DNA of 64,000 nucleotides from Nitzschia sp. DOCU1 (taxonomy: Eukaryota > Bacillariophyta > Bacillariophyceae > Bacillariales > Bacillariaceae), in the NCBI GenBank assembly GCA_951394045.1, contig OX595990.1, positions 2,224,549-2,288,548 of the forward strand. The letters run 5' to 3'. This document shows positions 40,687 to 50,431 of this stretch, piece by piece. Position 1 is the stretch's first letter. Each line of letters begins with the position of its first letter. The position numbers and the translations under genes were made by a program. The notes beneath the pieces are model-generated. The model was not told the DNA's origin. It worked only from the letters and a program-made list of their open reading frames with translations, and searched no databases.

Positions 40687-41115
40687 GATTATTTGGTTGT
40701 TTGGTGGTTGGAAAAGTGCAGGTTGGCGATTTTGTGGGAGTGAAGACGGTGGTGTTCCGTAAAGAATGATGAGAGGGTGGGACCCTTTCGCCGCAGTCAG
40801 CCTTCTCAATGTCCTGGTCGCGATGCCAAGACCGGGTTTTACTTGTCGCGGAAACGTTTGATTCACGGATAAGGCTCTAGAGCAAAAAATCTTCACCCTT
40901 TTTTTTGTGCGCTGTTTGACCAGGTTGACTCATTCTACGTCCCAAAATAGAAAAGTGCCGAATAAAAGTGCTCTTTCTCCTCTCTTCCGAATCCAAAAGC
41001 CGCTCTGAACCAGAAAAGCCAACCCGAAGTCGCGATGGTTCCTACATTGATCCTACGTCAAAACCAGTAATGACGGTGAAGGCCCAGCAAATTTCATGCC
41101 ATCTGACCGTTGTGG

Positions 41116-41469
41116 ATGGCGATCGGCGTCTTGCGCCACTTTTTAGCAGTCCCTTCCCTAGGACTGATCGCATTGTTTCTTGCCACCGAGGTTATCTTAG
41201 CGTGTTGGAAGCAGTGGCCCTTCAAGACAAGTCGCATCTTCACCAGCCCACTCCTGATGTGGATGGATGATATTCTGAACAAGCGGTGCTGGCGTATCCA
41301 ACAAGAAGATGTCAAAGCTACACCATCGCCGACAGATATCGCCCCAACTCGTCGTTCATTTCATGCTCGGAAGGTAATGGAACTACTGCCCAAACGCCCA
41401 CCACTCCGTTGTGCTTACGCCTACAATCTTATTGAGACGACGTCATTCCCCCGGCAAGGGACAATCTAG
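41116..41469 (+). CDS. possible small membrane protein
   Basis: 117 codons from ATG 41116 with an N-terminal hydrophobic helix (FLAVPSLGLIALFLATEVILA) followed by a polar tail. Nothing else supports it; the frame may be chance or part of a spliced gene. Confidence 0.2.
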   Translation: MAIGVLRHFLAVPSLGLIALFLATEVILACWKQWPFKTSRIFTSPLLMWMDDILNKRCWRIQQEDVKATPSPTDIAPTRRSFHARKVMELLPKRPPLRCAYAYNLIETTSFPRQGTI

Positions 41470-41669
41470 TTGCCAAAAGTTTTACAGCACAGCCCGCCAA
41501 ACAACCGAAACGGCCTCCAAGACACCTACGTATCATGTTGTGGTATCTATACTGGAAGATGATTCAGGAATCGAATCTTACACTACGCACTATAGCACTT
41601 GGACCATGACGCCTCCCAAAGTCCATCTGTATTGAACACTTCATTGATGGTGGAGAGAAGTCTGCGCAA

Positions 41670-42229
41670 TTATTGCCATAAGTCAACCCAATGGGAGAAA
41701 TCAGGGCTTTGAAGATTGGATCCTCCAAGCCAAATCCAAGTAGCCGCAATTTCCTCAAACGAAGTCTCGGGGGTTTCGCCGGCACTGCTGGTGCGCGTTG
41801 ATGCTCGGTTGACCTCGGTTTCCCAGCTGTGTGTCGGATACGTCGGTGAACTCATTGGTTGGAAACCATCCCCTGAATCTCGAATAGGACGAAAAAATGG
41901 AGCCGTGCTCCAGGGTTGTTGATACGAGGCATGTGCCAACCTAAAAGAATGACGGAGGAGACGAAGTCAGTGCCGTTAGTCGCTACGACGGAAAACAATG
42001 CATTTTGGAAACGTCACTAAGCCATGATCACTTACTCTGATATTTCGAAATCCGTAGAAACATCATCTCGATGCTGGCTTGGAGGAATAGTACCATCTCG
42101 TCGCTTGTCGCTATAATATGTGGTGCTCAACATGTTGGGTGTCGTGTGGTCCTCAAGAGAGCTTGGGCTGACCTTGTTCTTTTGCATATGCTGCGCACTA
42201 CTAACGCTAAAAGCAGAAGATCCTCTCAT
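41670..42229 (-). CDS. two-exon unknown protein (154 aa)
   Basis: Exons 42036-42229 and 41670-41940 join over a 95-nt intron with donor GA|GTAAGTG and acceptor TTTTAG|GTTGG; the frame is kept across EISELAHASYQQ. The protein is polar and Ser/Thr-rich, ending in an aromatic segment (ATWIWLGGSNLQSPDFSHW). No family recognised. The consensus splice sites are the best argument that it is real. Confidence 0.5.
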
Positions 42230-43398
42230 GGTCGATTGATTCTTTGTGGATAGTGGATCCGTGGAAGTAGTAGTAGGTTCGAAGAGAAAAAGAAAATTGT
42301 GAACGGAGTAACAATGAAATGCATTTTTCGCTTGATTGAATCATGGTTGGCGGCGAAGAATTCGAACATACTGAATCGTTTTTCCGGGCACGACGGAAGC
42401 CGAACCACCCACACGAAAGGTTCTCAAAGCTATAGCCATTCCCGGTAGTAACGCTCTTGGCACATCAATCGTTTGACGATTGTTTCGTTTCTGCGATTTC
42501 CAATCGGTCCAAGAACGAATTTCCACAAACTATTTTGTGAGCAAGAAATTGGGGATTCGCCGAGGCATATATTTTGTGGGCAGTAACCCGGTCGTGGGAA
42601 GTCCCGCCTGCGAACACGAATCATCCTTGAAAACTCGTTACATGAAAAGAGCTCGCTTGTGGGAATCGAGTGCACGCTGATGCGTAGCTACCGTCACCGT
42701 GACCGTGGTGGCATTGCCTCGCGGACCGAAAACAAGGACAAGAAAAACACGATGGAGCTCACCCCAACGATGCTCTCAATTAGTAAAAATAATATTGATA
42801 GTATGCATCTGTTAGCCTGAGGAGCTTCTTGGTGGGGAGGAGTTCCTCTTGTCGGATCCTCGATAGGGGGCAACCAGCACGTATAGTAGGATCGATTTCC
42901 TCGCTTTAACTCTACAACTAGAGGCTCCTCCTTGAAACTTTCGAGCATCATGCTATTCTTTTCTAAAACAGTTGATATCTACTAATAACTAGTCGTCATA
43001 CCCTGCACGAACGATCGACGATGCAGATACGGTAGATAGAGCGAGGGAGCATTGAATTGACACAATCGATTCAACTGGGGGACTGTACCTGGTATAAAGC
43101 AAAAGCTGTTCGTCGTTCCTCGCCCCAAATTCAAAAGCGACGAGAACCGCGTGCTATCGCAGCTGTCAAAGCGCATCAAGAGGCCTGTAGCATTCCTACC
43201 AGTGCTTACGTAGAATCCTCTCCGCGAGACATTGACGCGAATTTGATGACTGTGGTACTGTTCTACGAAGCCCTACGTCAACACATCTCGAAGGATCTAC
43301 GGCGATGACTATTGCACACAATTGTTTGCATCACCCATCACTAAACGAGTGCCAAGCAACTACTGAACAAACTCACAATCTAACAACAACAACTTATA
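42230..43398. other. 1.2-kb intergenic region, nothing supported
   Basis: Contains an 85-codon minus-strand frame (42694-42951) with a C-terminal hydrophobic helix; too weak to call. No RNA gene or repeat recognised. Confidence 0.4.
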
Positions 43399-44082
43399 AT
43401 GGGAAGAACTAACACTCGGCAACAACCCCAGCGATGGACAGATGTCTTTGATTCTGTTCATGGTCCGCTGCATCAAACTTTGGAAGGAGACGAAGGCGTC
43501 GAATGCAAAAACAAGAGCGACCTCGCGGATGTCTACAATGATGAGGCGGACCAAGAAATGAGTCAGACTGAGGATAGCGGCAGTGTTCCGACTACCATGG
43601 GCGTTCGATTGCCTGTGCTAGATGCTAAAAAAGGCAACAATACGGCCACCGGAGATGGCGGCGGCGGATATGCGTATTTCAATCACCACCGCCGGGCTCC
43701 CAGCACTGACTTTCGTGATTTTTTGATCCCGCAAACACCCCTCGAGATTGCTGCCCTCGCGGCCGCGGACGCCGTGCGAAACGGCCTTCAGGATATGCAA
43801 CAAGATGAGAACAGCGATGATATCTCTGTTTTAACGGAGTACAGCGGCATGGAAGAAGAGGAGGACGCGTCATCACAGGTGACTGCCGGTACGGAGGCTC
43901 GTACGGTGGTCACAAACACGACGGGGTCCACAACGATACCGACCCGGAATGTAGGACAGGTGGGGACCGTGTCCAGCTCGTCTCAGCAAAAGATTGCCAA
44001 GCGGAGAAATGCGGCCGTGGATAAGCTCAATGGATTCCCTCCATTGGACAATAGTCATTACAAGCGCCGCCGGGTGCGTTAA
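43399..44082 (+). CDS. acidic unknown protein with basic C-terminus
   Basis: A 227-residue intronless protein from ATG 43399. It is rich in Asp, Glu, Thr and Ser, with one hydrophobic helix-like segment (PLEIAALAAADAVRNGLQDM) near residue 115 and a basic tail ending HYKRRRVR, a likely nuclear localisation signal. The Gly run GDGGGGYAYF lies in the middle. No domain recognised. Confidence 0.55.
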   Translation: MGRTNTRQQPQRWTDVFDSVHGPLHQTLEGDEGVECKNKSDLADVYNDEADQEMSQTEDSGSVPTTMGVRLPVLDAKKGNNTATGDGGGGYAYFNHHRRAPSTDFRDFLIPQTPLEIAALAAADAVRNGLQDMQQDENSDDISVLTEYSGMEEEEDASSQVTAGTEARTVVTNTTGSTTIPTRNVGQVGTVSSSSQQKIAKRRNAAVDKLNGFPPLDNSHYKRRRVR

Positions 44083-45368
44083 ACTTGAACAAGGCGACAC
44101 GACACGGCCCAAGGGGTAGTTCAATCAATAAGGCCGGGGAATCAGAATGGATTTGAATATGCCAGCTAGTCAGTGTTTCAGGATTTGTGACCGCAAAAAC
44201 TAGACCTTGAATGCAAAATGTCGTTCGATGGATTCTAGGCACCACGGAATCATAGCGTCTCGCTCGCTCGAACTACTATCGGGACATCGATGCATGCACC
44301 TTGCTGAACTTATGTGGCTCCTGTCTCCTTTCGGGAGGAGGTGGGGCGGGGTGATGAATCTGGAACAAAATGCAGCATTCAAATCTGCTTCCACAGGAAG
44401 AGGGTGCTTTACACCACCAAGCGCCTCTTTCCTACGTAAACTGCCACTTCTCTCTTGGCAGGACTACCGGCTACCTCACTTCTAGCTAGAATTTTAAACC
44501 ATTCTTGGTTGTTGAAATACCCAAGCAAGAACTACTGGCAGTCGATCTTTGTGCTTTATGTACCGCCTTCTTGGAAGGACTTGTAGCCGTCTTACACCCG
44601 TACTTCTAGTAGTCGTTACATCAATTGGAGCGAAAGAAGCCAGCAGCAAGGTACCGCAACCGTATTTGCAGCAGAGTGGCCACCAATACCGGCCGCCCCC
44701 ACTCTTGGCCGGTACAGCAAGCAGAAGAAGATAAGACTGCTGCCTACTCACTACAGTTCAGTACCGCTCTTTTGCTGCTTATTAGTCTCATACTATACTA
44801 TGTATCGGGGCCGGCTCTTCACCTACTATTTGCACTGAAAGCAGCATTTTTCCACCGATACCGTAACTACTACTGACAATACAGTATGATATGATAGAAG
44901 CCCGGAGTCACCACGACGTTTACAGTAGTAATTGACTCCGATATATTACAGAAGCCGACATCTTGGTCACGCGAGTCGAGTTGTCGTTCGTGCATGAGTC
45001 CCGCATCCGTGATTTCGGCGTTCGTACCAACAGTAAATACATATGAATGTCGCGTGCCATCCCATCAAACCGATGACACTACGACCCTGTAATACTCAAA
45101 TTTCTACCGAAGTAGTTATTATCTACCAGAACCCCCCTTCCTCGTATGTAGCAACCCCGGTACGGTTGTTGTAGTCTGTAGAATTAGGACGGTGTCGATA
45201 TATAATTTCTACCGTGATGTTGCCAAAAAAGGAGATATTTTTGCCGCGATTTCTCTACTCTTAGGACTCCTCTGACGGCCCACGTGGCATGCAATTCTGT
45301 GCAATCATACCGTCGTGCACCACCCTGCTAGCACCATAAAAAATCAATCGACAAAAACAACAACAACA
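44083..45368. other. 1.3-kb intergenic region at the left edge of a mobile-element island
   Basis: Rich in short GTAC/CTACTA motifs. No protein-like frame and no recognisable terminal repeat that would mark the left end of the Crypton-like element. Confidence 0.4.
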
Positions 45369-46145
45369 ATGACGACCAACACCAACACACCTGGCCCATG
45401 TGCCAATTCAGGCTGCATGTTTGGTGGTATTGCCCCGAGCACACATGTATGCCCAGACTGCAGAAAGAACATTCACGCGCCTTGTGGGGACGAAACCCCG
45501 GATATGCACTTCGTGTTGTGCCCCACCTGCAAGGCGGTGCGACAGCAGGGCGAAGAAGCCCCCAGCACCGCCAATCAGCAGCAACAGCAAGAGCAACAGG
45601 TGGTAGTACCACTGCAGAATCCTCCTCGTCCTGCAGCTGCTGCAAGGAAACGGAAGCGAGGAACCACCAAGCGGTCCATTCCACTGCCCAATCCTATTTT
45701 TGACGGCACAAGCTTGGCAACAAGGCTGTCCCAGCCCAGTTGCATAATGCAGTATCATGACTACTTGGCAGAGTTTATGTCGTTTCGAGATGGCAAAGAG
45801 TATCAGTCGCCACATCCATTTCCAGACACTGAGTTGATGAAGGTGACCCCAAAAGAGGTCGCTAGATTTCTTGCCACCAAAGCCTATGGGAAGCCTGATC
45901 CAACCCCAGACGACAACCCAACAGTTGGACGGGCAAACTCATTAGAATACTACAAAAAAGCCATATCCTTCTTCATGCCAAACCGGCTGATGGCATGGAA
46001 CTATCAAGTCCAATGGGGAAATCCAACAAGGTCTAATGATGTCAACGAGCTGATCAAGGCGGTGAAGAAGAAAGAAGCTCACGGATTTGGGAAAGCATCG
46101 CAAGCTAGACGAGATTTGACAAGGAAGAATTTGATCAAGTCATGA
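45369..46145 (+). pseudogene. Crypton-like recombinase, N-terminal frame (zinc finger and core-binding region)
   Basis: 258 codons from ATG 45369. Residues of about 10-60 hold a Cys-rich finger (CANSGCMFGG, CPDCRKNIHAPC, CPTC) resembling a treble-clef or PHD-like zinc site. A Gln-rich stretch and a basic patch (RKRKRGTTKRS) follow. The last 110 residues are helical (SCIMQYHDYLAEFMSF) and match the position of the recombinase core-binding domain. The frame ends at TGA, overlapping the next ATG by four bases. Protein-like sequence switches from this frame to the next at about 46110-46120 (frame 1 ends ARRDLT, frame 2 continues KEEFDQVMNYL), so one missing base or a -1 frameshift explains the split better than two separate genes. 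Confidence 0.65.
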
Positions 46146-47656
46146 ATTATTTGGGAACACAAACTGATATTGATTTAAAGCTGGGAGTTCCATGCTTGTT
46201 CAAATTCTCCTACCATTTCATCGCACATTTGGACGACTCGTGCAAACTTAGAAAGTCCAAGCTGTGTCAAAACGCTCGCGTGCCTGACGCCCTGAGAGCA
46301 AAGCTGCAGTGGTCCAAAAATGTCAAAAATGAAAAGCCATGCCCATGGCAGATAATTTTTGGATCAAAAGATCCAAGCTACTGCTTGTTGCTTGCGTTAG
46401 CCCTGCATTTAGAAACTTCTATTGCACGACACGGTGGAGGCAAGGAATTCATATTTCATTTTGGAAAAGGAACTCCTAAACAGGCCAACTTGTTTGTTAG
46501 CTCAGCACTAAGGAAGATTCTAAATGCTGAGTTTATTGATTTGATGTCTTCCGAAGATGGGAAGCTTGGTACCCACTCCAATCGCAAATATGGAACTACA
46601 GCAGCACGCCGCAGAGGTGGGACGCCTGCTAATGTGGATTTTCGTGCACGTTGGGGTCAGAACAGTCGACAACAAGATTGGTATACAAATGCAGATCTAC
46701 CATGGCCGGATGGGGACATTGCTGCGAGGTTGTGTGTCGGAGGGCCAATTCGGTATGCAGTGAAGACCGGTAGTGGCTTCACTACAGACTGGATACTTGA
46801 GCATGTTGTTCCAAATATTGCTTCAGACGGATTTCACCGGGAAGTCGCAAGAGTGCTAGGCACAGCACTTCTTTGGGCAGCTTTTGAAGTCACTGTTGCC
46901 GACATGATCCCCATTGGGATACTACAGCGAATCCAATCAGCATATGAAAATGACGGACTTGTACTTCAAGGCAGTCTTGGTGCAGACGAGAATCCAGTGT
47001 CAAGAATCCTAATTGATGTGTATGAGACAGAGGGTGTGCTGATGGTGGCAGACCTGGATGATGGCAGCACTGGCGACCGTACAGAAAATATTGCTCAGCA
47101 ACAAATGAGAAACAATGAGGATGAAAGAGGGGCACTGCGAGCTCTGCGATGTGATAATCATGAGTTGAAGGTTCACCTGGCTGCCTTGAAAGCCCAGCTA
47201 GATCAGGCGAAGACTGAATGGACAGCAAGCTTCAATAGAGTGTTCCGACACCTGAATAGAATTGAAGGCCAGCCAGGCCGGCGTGTTAGAGTGGCAGATG
47301 ATGATGGTCAGCCCCTTCATGAAGACCACTTACAACCAGGGAATAATGCAAGGCTCAGTCGATGCCCCAAAACATTGCATCAACTGTGGGACGAGTGGAT
47401 GAATGGCCTTAGTGGAAACAAGGCAGCAAGATCTTTCACAGCTCAAGAAAGAGGGCGAGTGAAACATGTCTTCAGTAAAAGAAAGATATTCTGGGACAAA
47501 GTGAGTGAGTTGGTTTGGAGTGGTGAGATGGCATCGATTGCAATTGATAAAATTTATGATGCTTACGGTGGGACAGGTGAAAGTGTCAGTACTATTCTGC
47601 GTGCAATGCAAAAGGAGAGAGCTGCCATTGCAAGACATCCCTTAGTGCATGTGTAA
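46142..47656 (+). CDS. Crypton-like tyrosine recombinase, catalytic frame with GCR1_C-like domain
   Basis: 504 codons from ATG 46142, with the open frame reaching back to about 46109. The recombinase signature is clear: THSNRKYGTTAARRRGG (H-x-x-R box), followed by FRARWGQ and DWYTNADLPWPDGDIAAR, whose Tyr is the likely nucleophile. The first catalytic Arg cannot be fixed by eye. A coiled segment follows (about 330-385), then a C-terminal domain (LHQLWDEWMNG ... RKIFWDKVSELV) matching the GCR1_C DNA-binding fold seen in fungal Cryptons. Catalytic residues look intact, but on its own this frame lacks the N-terminal core-binding domain. Confidence 0.7.
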   Translation: MNYLGTQTDIDLKLGVPCLFKFSYHFIAHLDDSCKLRKSKLCQNARVPDALRAKLQWSKNVKNEKPCPWQIIFGSKDPSYCLLLALALHLETSIARHGGGKEFIFHFGKGTPKQANLFVSSALRKILNAEFIDLMSSEDGKLGTHSNRKYGTTAARRRGGTPANVDFRARWGQNSRQQDWYTNADLPWPDGDIAARLCVGGPIRYAVKTGSGFTTDWILEHVVPNIASDGFHREVARVLGTALLWAAFEVTVADMIPIGILQRIQSAYENDGLVLQGSLGADENPVSRILIDVYETEGVLMVADLDDGSTGDRTENIAQQQMRNNEDERGALRALRCDNHELKVHLAALKAQLDQAKTEWTASFNRVFRHLNRIEGQPGRRVRVADDDGQPLHEDHLQPGNNARLSRCPKTLHQLWDEWMNGLSGNKAARSFTAQERGRVKHVFSKRKIFWDKVSELVWSGEMASIAIDKIYDAYGGTGESVSTILRAMQKERAAIARHPLVHV

Positions 47657-48367
47657 AATAACATCAAAGTTAAAACCAATGACAACAATAGCCACCAGTA
47701 GTAAATTTTATTGTGTGACTTTGTGCCGACGTGACGCCTCGTTGAAGTTGACTCGAATGAATGCAATGCGCGCGATGCGAATCCCTCCGACATGTACGAT
47801 TGCTGTTTTTATGGTGTAGATAATATGGTAGATGAAGTTGAGTGTACGAACCTGGTATTATTGGTAAAATGAGACCGGGATCGTATTTTCTGGTAGCCCG
47901 GCCACACAGTCTACGTCATCATACCCCATCCAAAATTGGAGTATTGGACCCATAGGATAGGGCGAGCGGGAGTATGAAAATGCAACGAGGGTCTCATCTG
48001 CAGTCGTATAAATATCGATGGAAATGAGACCCTACCATGAGAAAATAGCACTACAGTCCTAAAAATGAGACCCAGTAGCTAAAAGAAGAGTTGTGACTAT
48101 GCGGTAGCTCGGCATCCTTCGTTCTCAACCCCGAACCTTAGCGAAAGTAAAATACTACTATATTTAGCAACCCCAGAGAGATTGAAAGTAGCGACCTTGC
48201 ATGTTCATGTTTTCCTTCTGATAAGGTCGCCGAGTCACCGTCATATCCGTAAAGCAAGTACTAGCACGCACCATGCAGGGCAAGTATTGCTCGCCTTCGA
48301 TATACCTACTGAAAGCTAGTAGTTGAAAGCTAGTAGTTGTAGTACTATGATTGACCACTATTCCGTA
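47657..48367. other. region downstream of the Crypton-like frame
   Basis: The 9-mer AATGAGACC occurs at about 47869, 48022 and 48064, and its complement with one extra base near 47987. These could mark recombinase binding sites or old element ends. No gene seen. Confidence 0.35.
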
Positions 48368-48691
48368 CTATAGTAGTTTGTAGTTCTTCCAAGTAGTAGA
48401 ATCCCCCGCCATTTTCTTTTCAAACTTGTGAATGGTAAAGTCTTCCAATCCCAAAGATTGTAATTCCAATCCTTTTTCATTCGCCAAGTGCAAGACACAA
48501 ATAAAGTAAAACGATAGTAGGGTCATATCAGCTTGTCTTTGAGTCGTTTGCATTTTGCGTGCAGTATCTTGAAAGGACAAAAAGGGCGAAGGAGCATCTT
48601 GGTCGGTTTCCGTAGAAGTAGGAGATCGTAGAAGGCTCTGGATCCAAACTCTTCTCATCGTCTTCGTCCATGAGTTCCTCCTTTTCTTCAT
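48368..48691 (-). pseudogene. probable 3' fragment of condensin subunit CAP-H (Barren/Brn1)
   Basis: The last 45 residues, with LLSFYFICVLHLANEKGLEL then LEDFTIHK, closely resemble the conserved C-terminus of the condensin kleisin CAP-H, whose hallmark is LHLANE followed by a Leu-rich helix. Only about 60-100 codons can be assigned. Upstream, an acidic linker-like sequence (EEKEELMDEDDEKSLDPEP) runs in a different frame at 48590-48690 and is closed by TGA, so the fragment is frameshifted or a missing splice is involved. A TTAGGG tract begins 39 bp beyond. No further CAP-H sequence is seen in the window, so this looks like a broken gene end. Recognition is by eye. Confidence 0.45.
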
Positions 48692-48729
48692 CAGCAGCCA
48701 ACGACTGTCAACGCGCCTTCAAGGTTCGC

Positions 48730-48759
48730 TTAGGGTTAGGGTTAGGGTTAGGGTTAGGG
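48730..48759 (+). repeat. interstitial telomere-type repeat (TTAGGG)5
   Basis: Five perfect TTAGGG units. TTAGGG is, from memory, the telomere repeat of diatoms. The tract is internal, with genes on both sides, and could mark a repaired break or chromosome fusion. Confidence 0.95.
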
Positions 48760-48781
48760 TGGTGGTGGTGGTGGTGGTGGT
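48760..48781 (+). repeat. (TGG)n microsatellite fused to the telomere tract
   Basis: Seven TGG units follow the last TTAGGG without a spacer, probably grown from the G-rich end of the telomere tract. Confidence 0.9.
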
Positions 48782-48828
48782 GTTTGCGTAAAACTTTGTT
48801 GCGTCGCGATGACGGATTGCCTCCGATG

Positions 48829-49215
48829 CTGCTATGGGTCCCCACGCCGTAGTGCCACGTGTAAAAATAAAACCCTCCCGACCACTCAACTAATCATTTG
48901 AACCAATCGAATGCATCGTCCTGAGGACATTTGGATCACATTTACAGTCATGAGGGGTGTTACTACTGTAGTAAGGAGCGATCTTACCTGCCACGTCACA
49001 GCGATACACCATGTTGTAAGGTAAAATTTGTGTAATTTCTCTTCTAATGCTCCAAAGCAAAAGCTAATACCTACAATGCACTCTCAAACGATTCCTTTGA
49101 CGATATGCATATTGAAAATGTACTCTAACACCCATCTTTCTTTTGCTACAGAGCGCCGAAAATAGACTATTTTCTTGATCCAAGTAGTCAAAAAAATGAG
49201 TCGACTACATTGATC
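48829..49215 (+). repeat. diverged copy of the DNA-transposon left end (copy A)
   Basis: CTGCTATGGGTCCCCACGCC and the next 370 bp align along their length with 49866-50265, with many substitutions and small indels; for example CATGAGGGGTGTTACTACTG occurs in both. Copy A is not followed by a transposase and looks like an older or non-autonomous relative lying in tandem upstream of copy B. Confidence 0.75.
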
Positions 49216-49313
49216 CAAATTTTGATTAGATCGACCAAGAGTTTGATTAGATCGACTGGCCATGATTCTTCCCGCAAGGGTCGAATTAATGCCAACATCT
49301 TCGATGAACGACA

Positions 49314-49778
49314 TCTCAATCAAATCTTGACCTTGAGGCAAACAAAATATATCTAAGTTCGAAGAGAGTGTGATAAAGCTATGTGCAAATTTGTTCGTCT
49401 AGAGATCCAGTCTAAGGTAACTTTATTTGCGATGACATCAACGACATCAAAATGACACAGAAAGTGGCAGCAGGCGGCGTCGGTGGCGGCTAAACTCGCA
49501 ATCAAATCTTGGCTTTCAGATGCAACAAATGAATCAAAGTCAAACATTGGTGTGATATAAAGCTGTTGTCAATTCCATTCATCCAAAGACCAAGCCTACG
49601 ACAACTCAATTTGCGATGGTAGGAACGACATCAAGCTCGCACCACAAAAAACTGTTGTGCGCGTCCGTGGCTGAAATCTCAATCAATTCTTGGTCTCCCC
49701 GTGGACAACTTGACAGGTGTCTCGTTAAGAGTATGATAAAACTAGATTCTAATTTGTCCAAGCAAAGAGCAACTCTAA
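49314..49778 (+). repeat. three degenerate ~180-bp tandem repeats
   Basis: Units begin with variants of TCAATCAAATCTTGG near 49314, 49494 and 49678 and share a later block (GATAAAGCT..., CGACATCAA). Spacing is 180 and 184 bp. They lie between the left-end copy A and the shared right block, as subterminal repeats of a transposon often do. Confidence 0.6.
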
Positions 49779-50431
49779 GATCACTTTTGTTTGAAGGATA
49801 TGAACAACAACAAACTGCGCCATGGTATCGGATTTCATCGCGATGCGCTCGTGTAAAATCCCTTGCAGCTATGGGTCCCGATGCCGTAGTGCCACGCGTA
49901 AAAATAAAACCCTCCCAACAACTCAACTAATCATTTGAACCAATCATAATCATCGTCTGGAAGACATCCGGATCACATTTACAGTCATGAGGGGTGTTAC
50001 TACTGTAGTAAGGAGCCATTATGCCCTCCACGTCACCGCCATACACCGTGTTGTAAAGTAAAGTTTGTGTAATTTCTCTTATAATGCTCTAAATTGAAAG
50101 CTAATACCTACAATGCACTCTCCAAAGATTACTTTGACGATATGCATACCGAAATCTTACTCTACTACGTATCTTTACTTTGCTATAGAGCGCCGAATAT
50201 AGTTTATTCATTCTAGTCAATTTCTTGATCCAACAAGTCAAAAATATGACTCGACTACCTTGATCAAATAATATTTTTAGCCCCGCATGCAAGCCCGTGC
50301 GCATCGGATCACTATCGGCATCACATTGTTGTGAGTACGTCAATAATCATATGTTGAGTCTACTAGTTACTCTTCTACTTGTTAGTCTACTATTTACTCT
50401 TCTACTTGTTCATCTTCGTCATGTGCTTCGT

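Larger units (their letters stand above)
45369..47656 (+). mobile_element. Crypton-like tyrosine-recombinase transposon, coding region
   Basis: Two plus-strand reading frames overlapping by ATGA carry a zinc-finger segment, a tyrosine recombinase and a GCR1_C-like DNA-binding domain. This combination is known from Crypton DNA transposons, including stramenopile ones. Cryptons have no long terminal repeats, so ends cannot be set; coordinates cover only the coding part. A one-base frame offset splits the recombinase. Confidence 0.7.

Noticed and set aside
42694..42951. 85-codon frame with a hydrophobic C-terminus
   Set aside because: One membrane-like helix is weak evidence; no splice partners, no recognised family.
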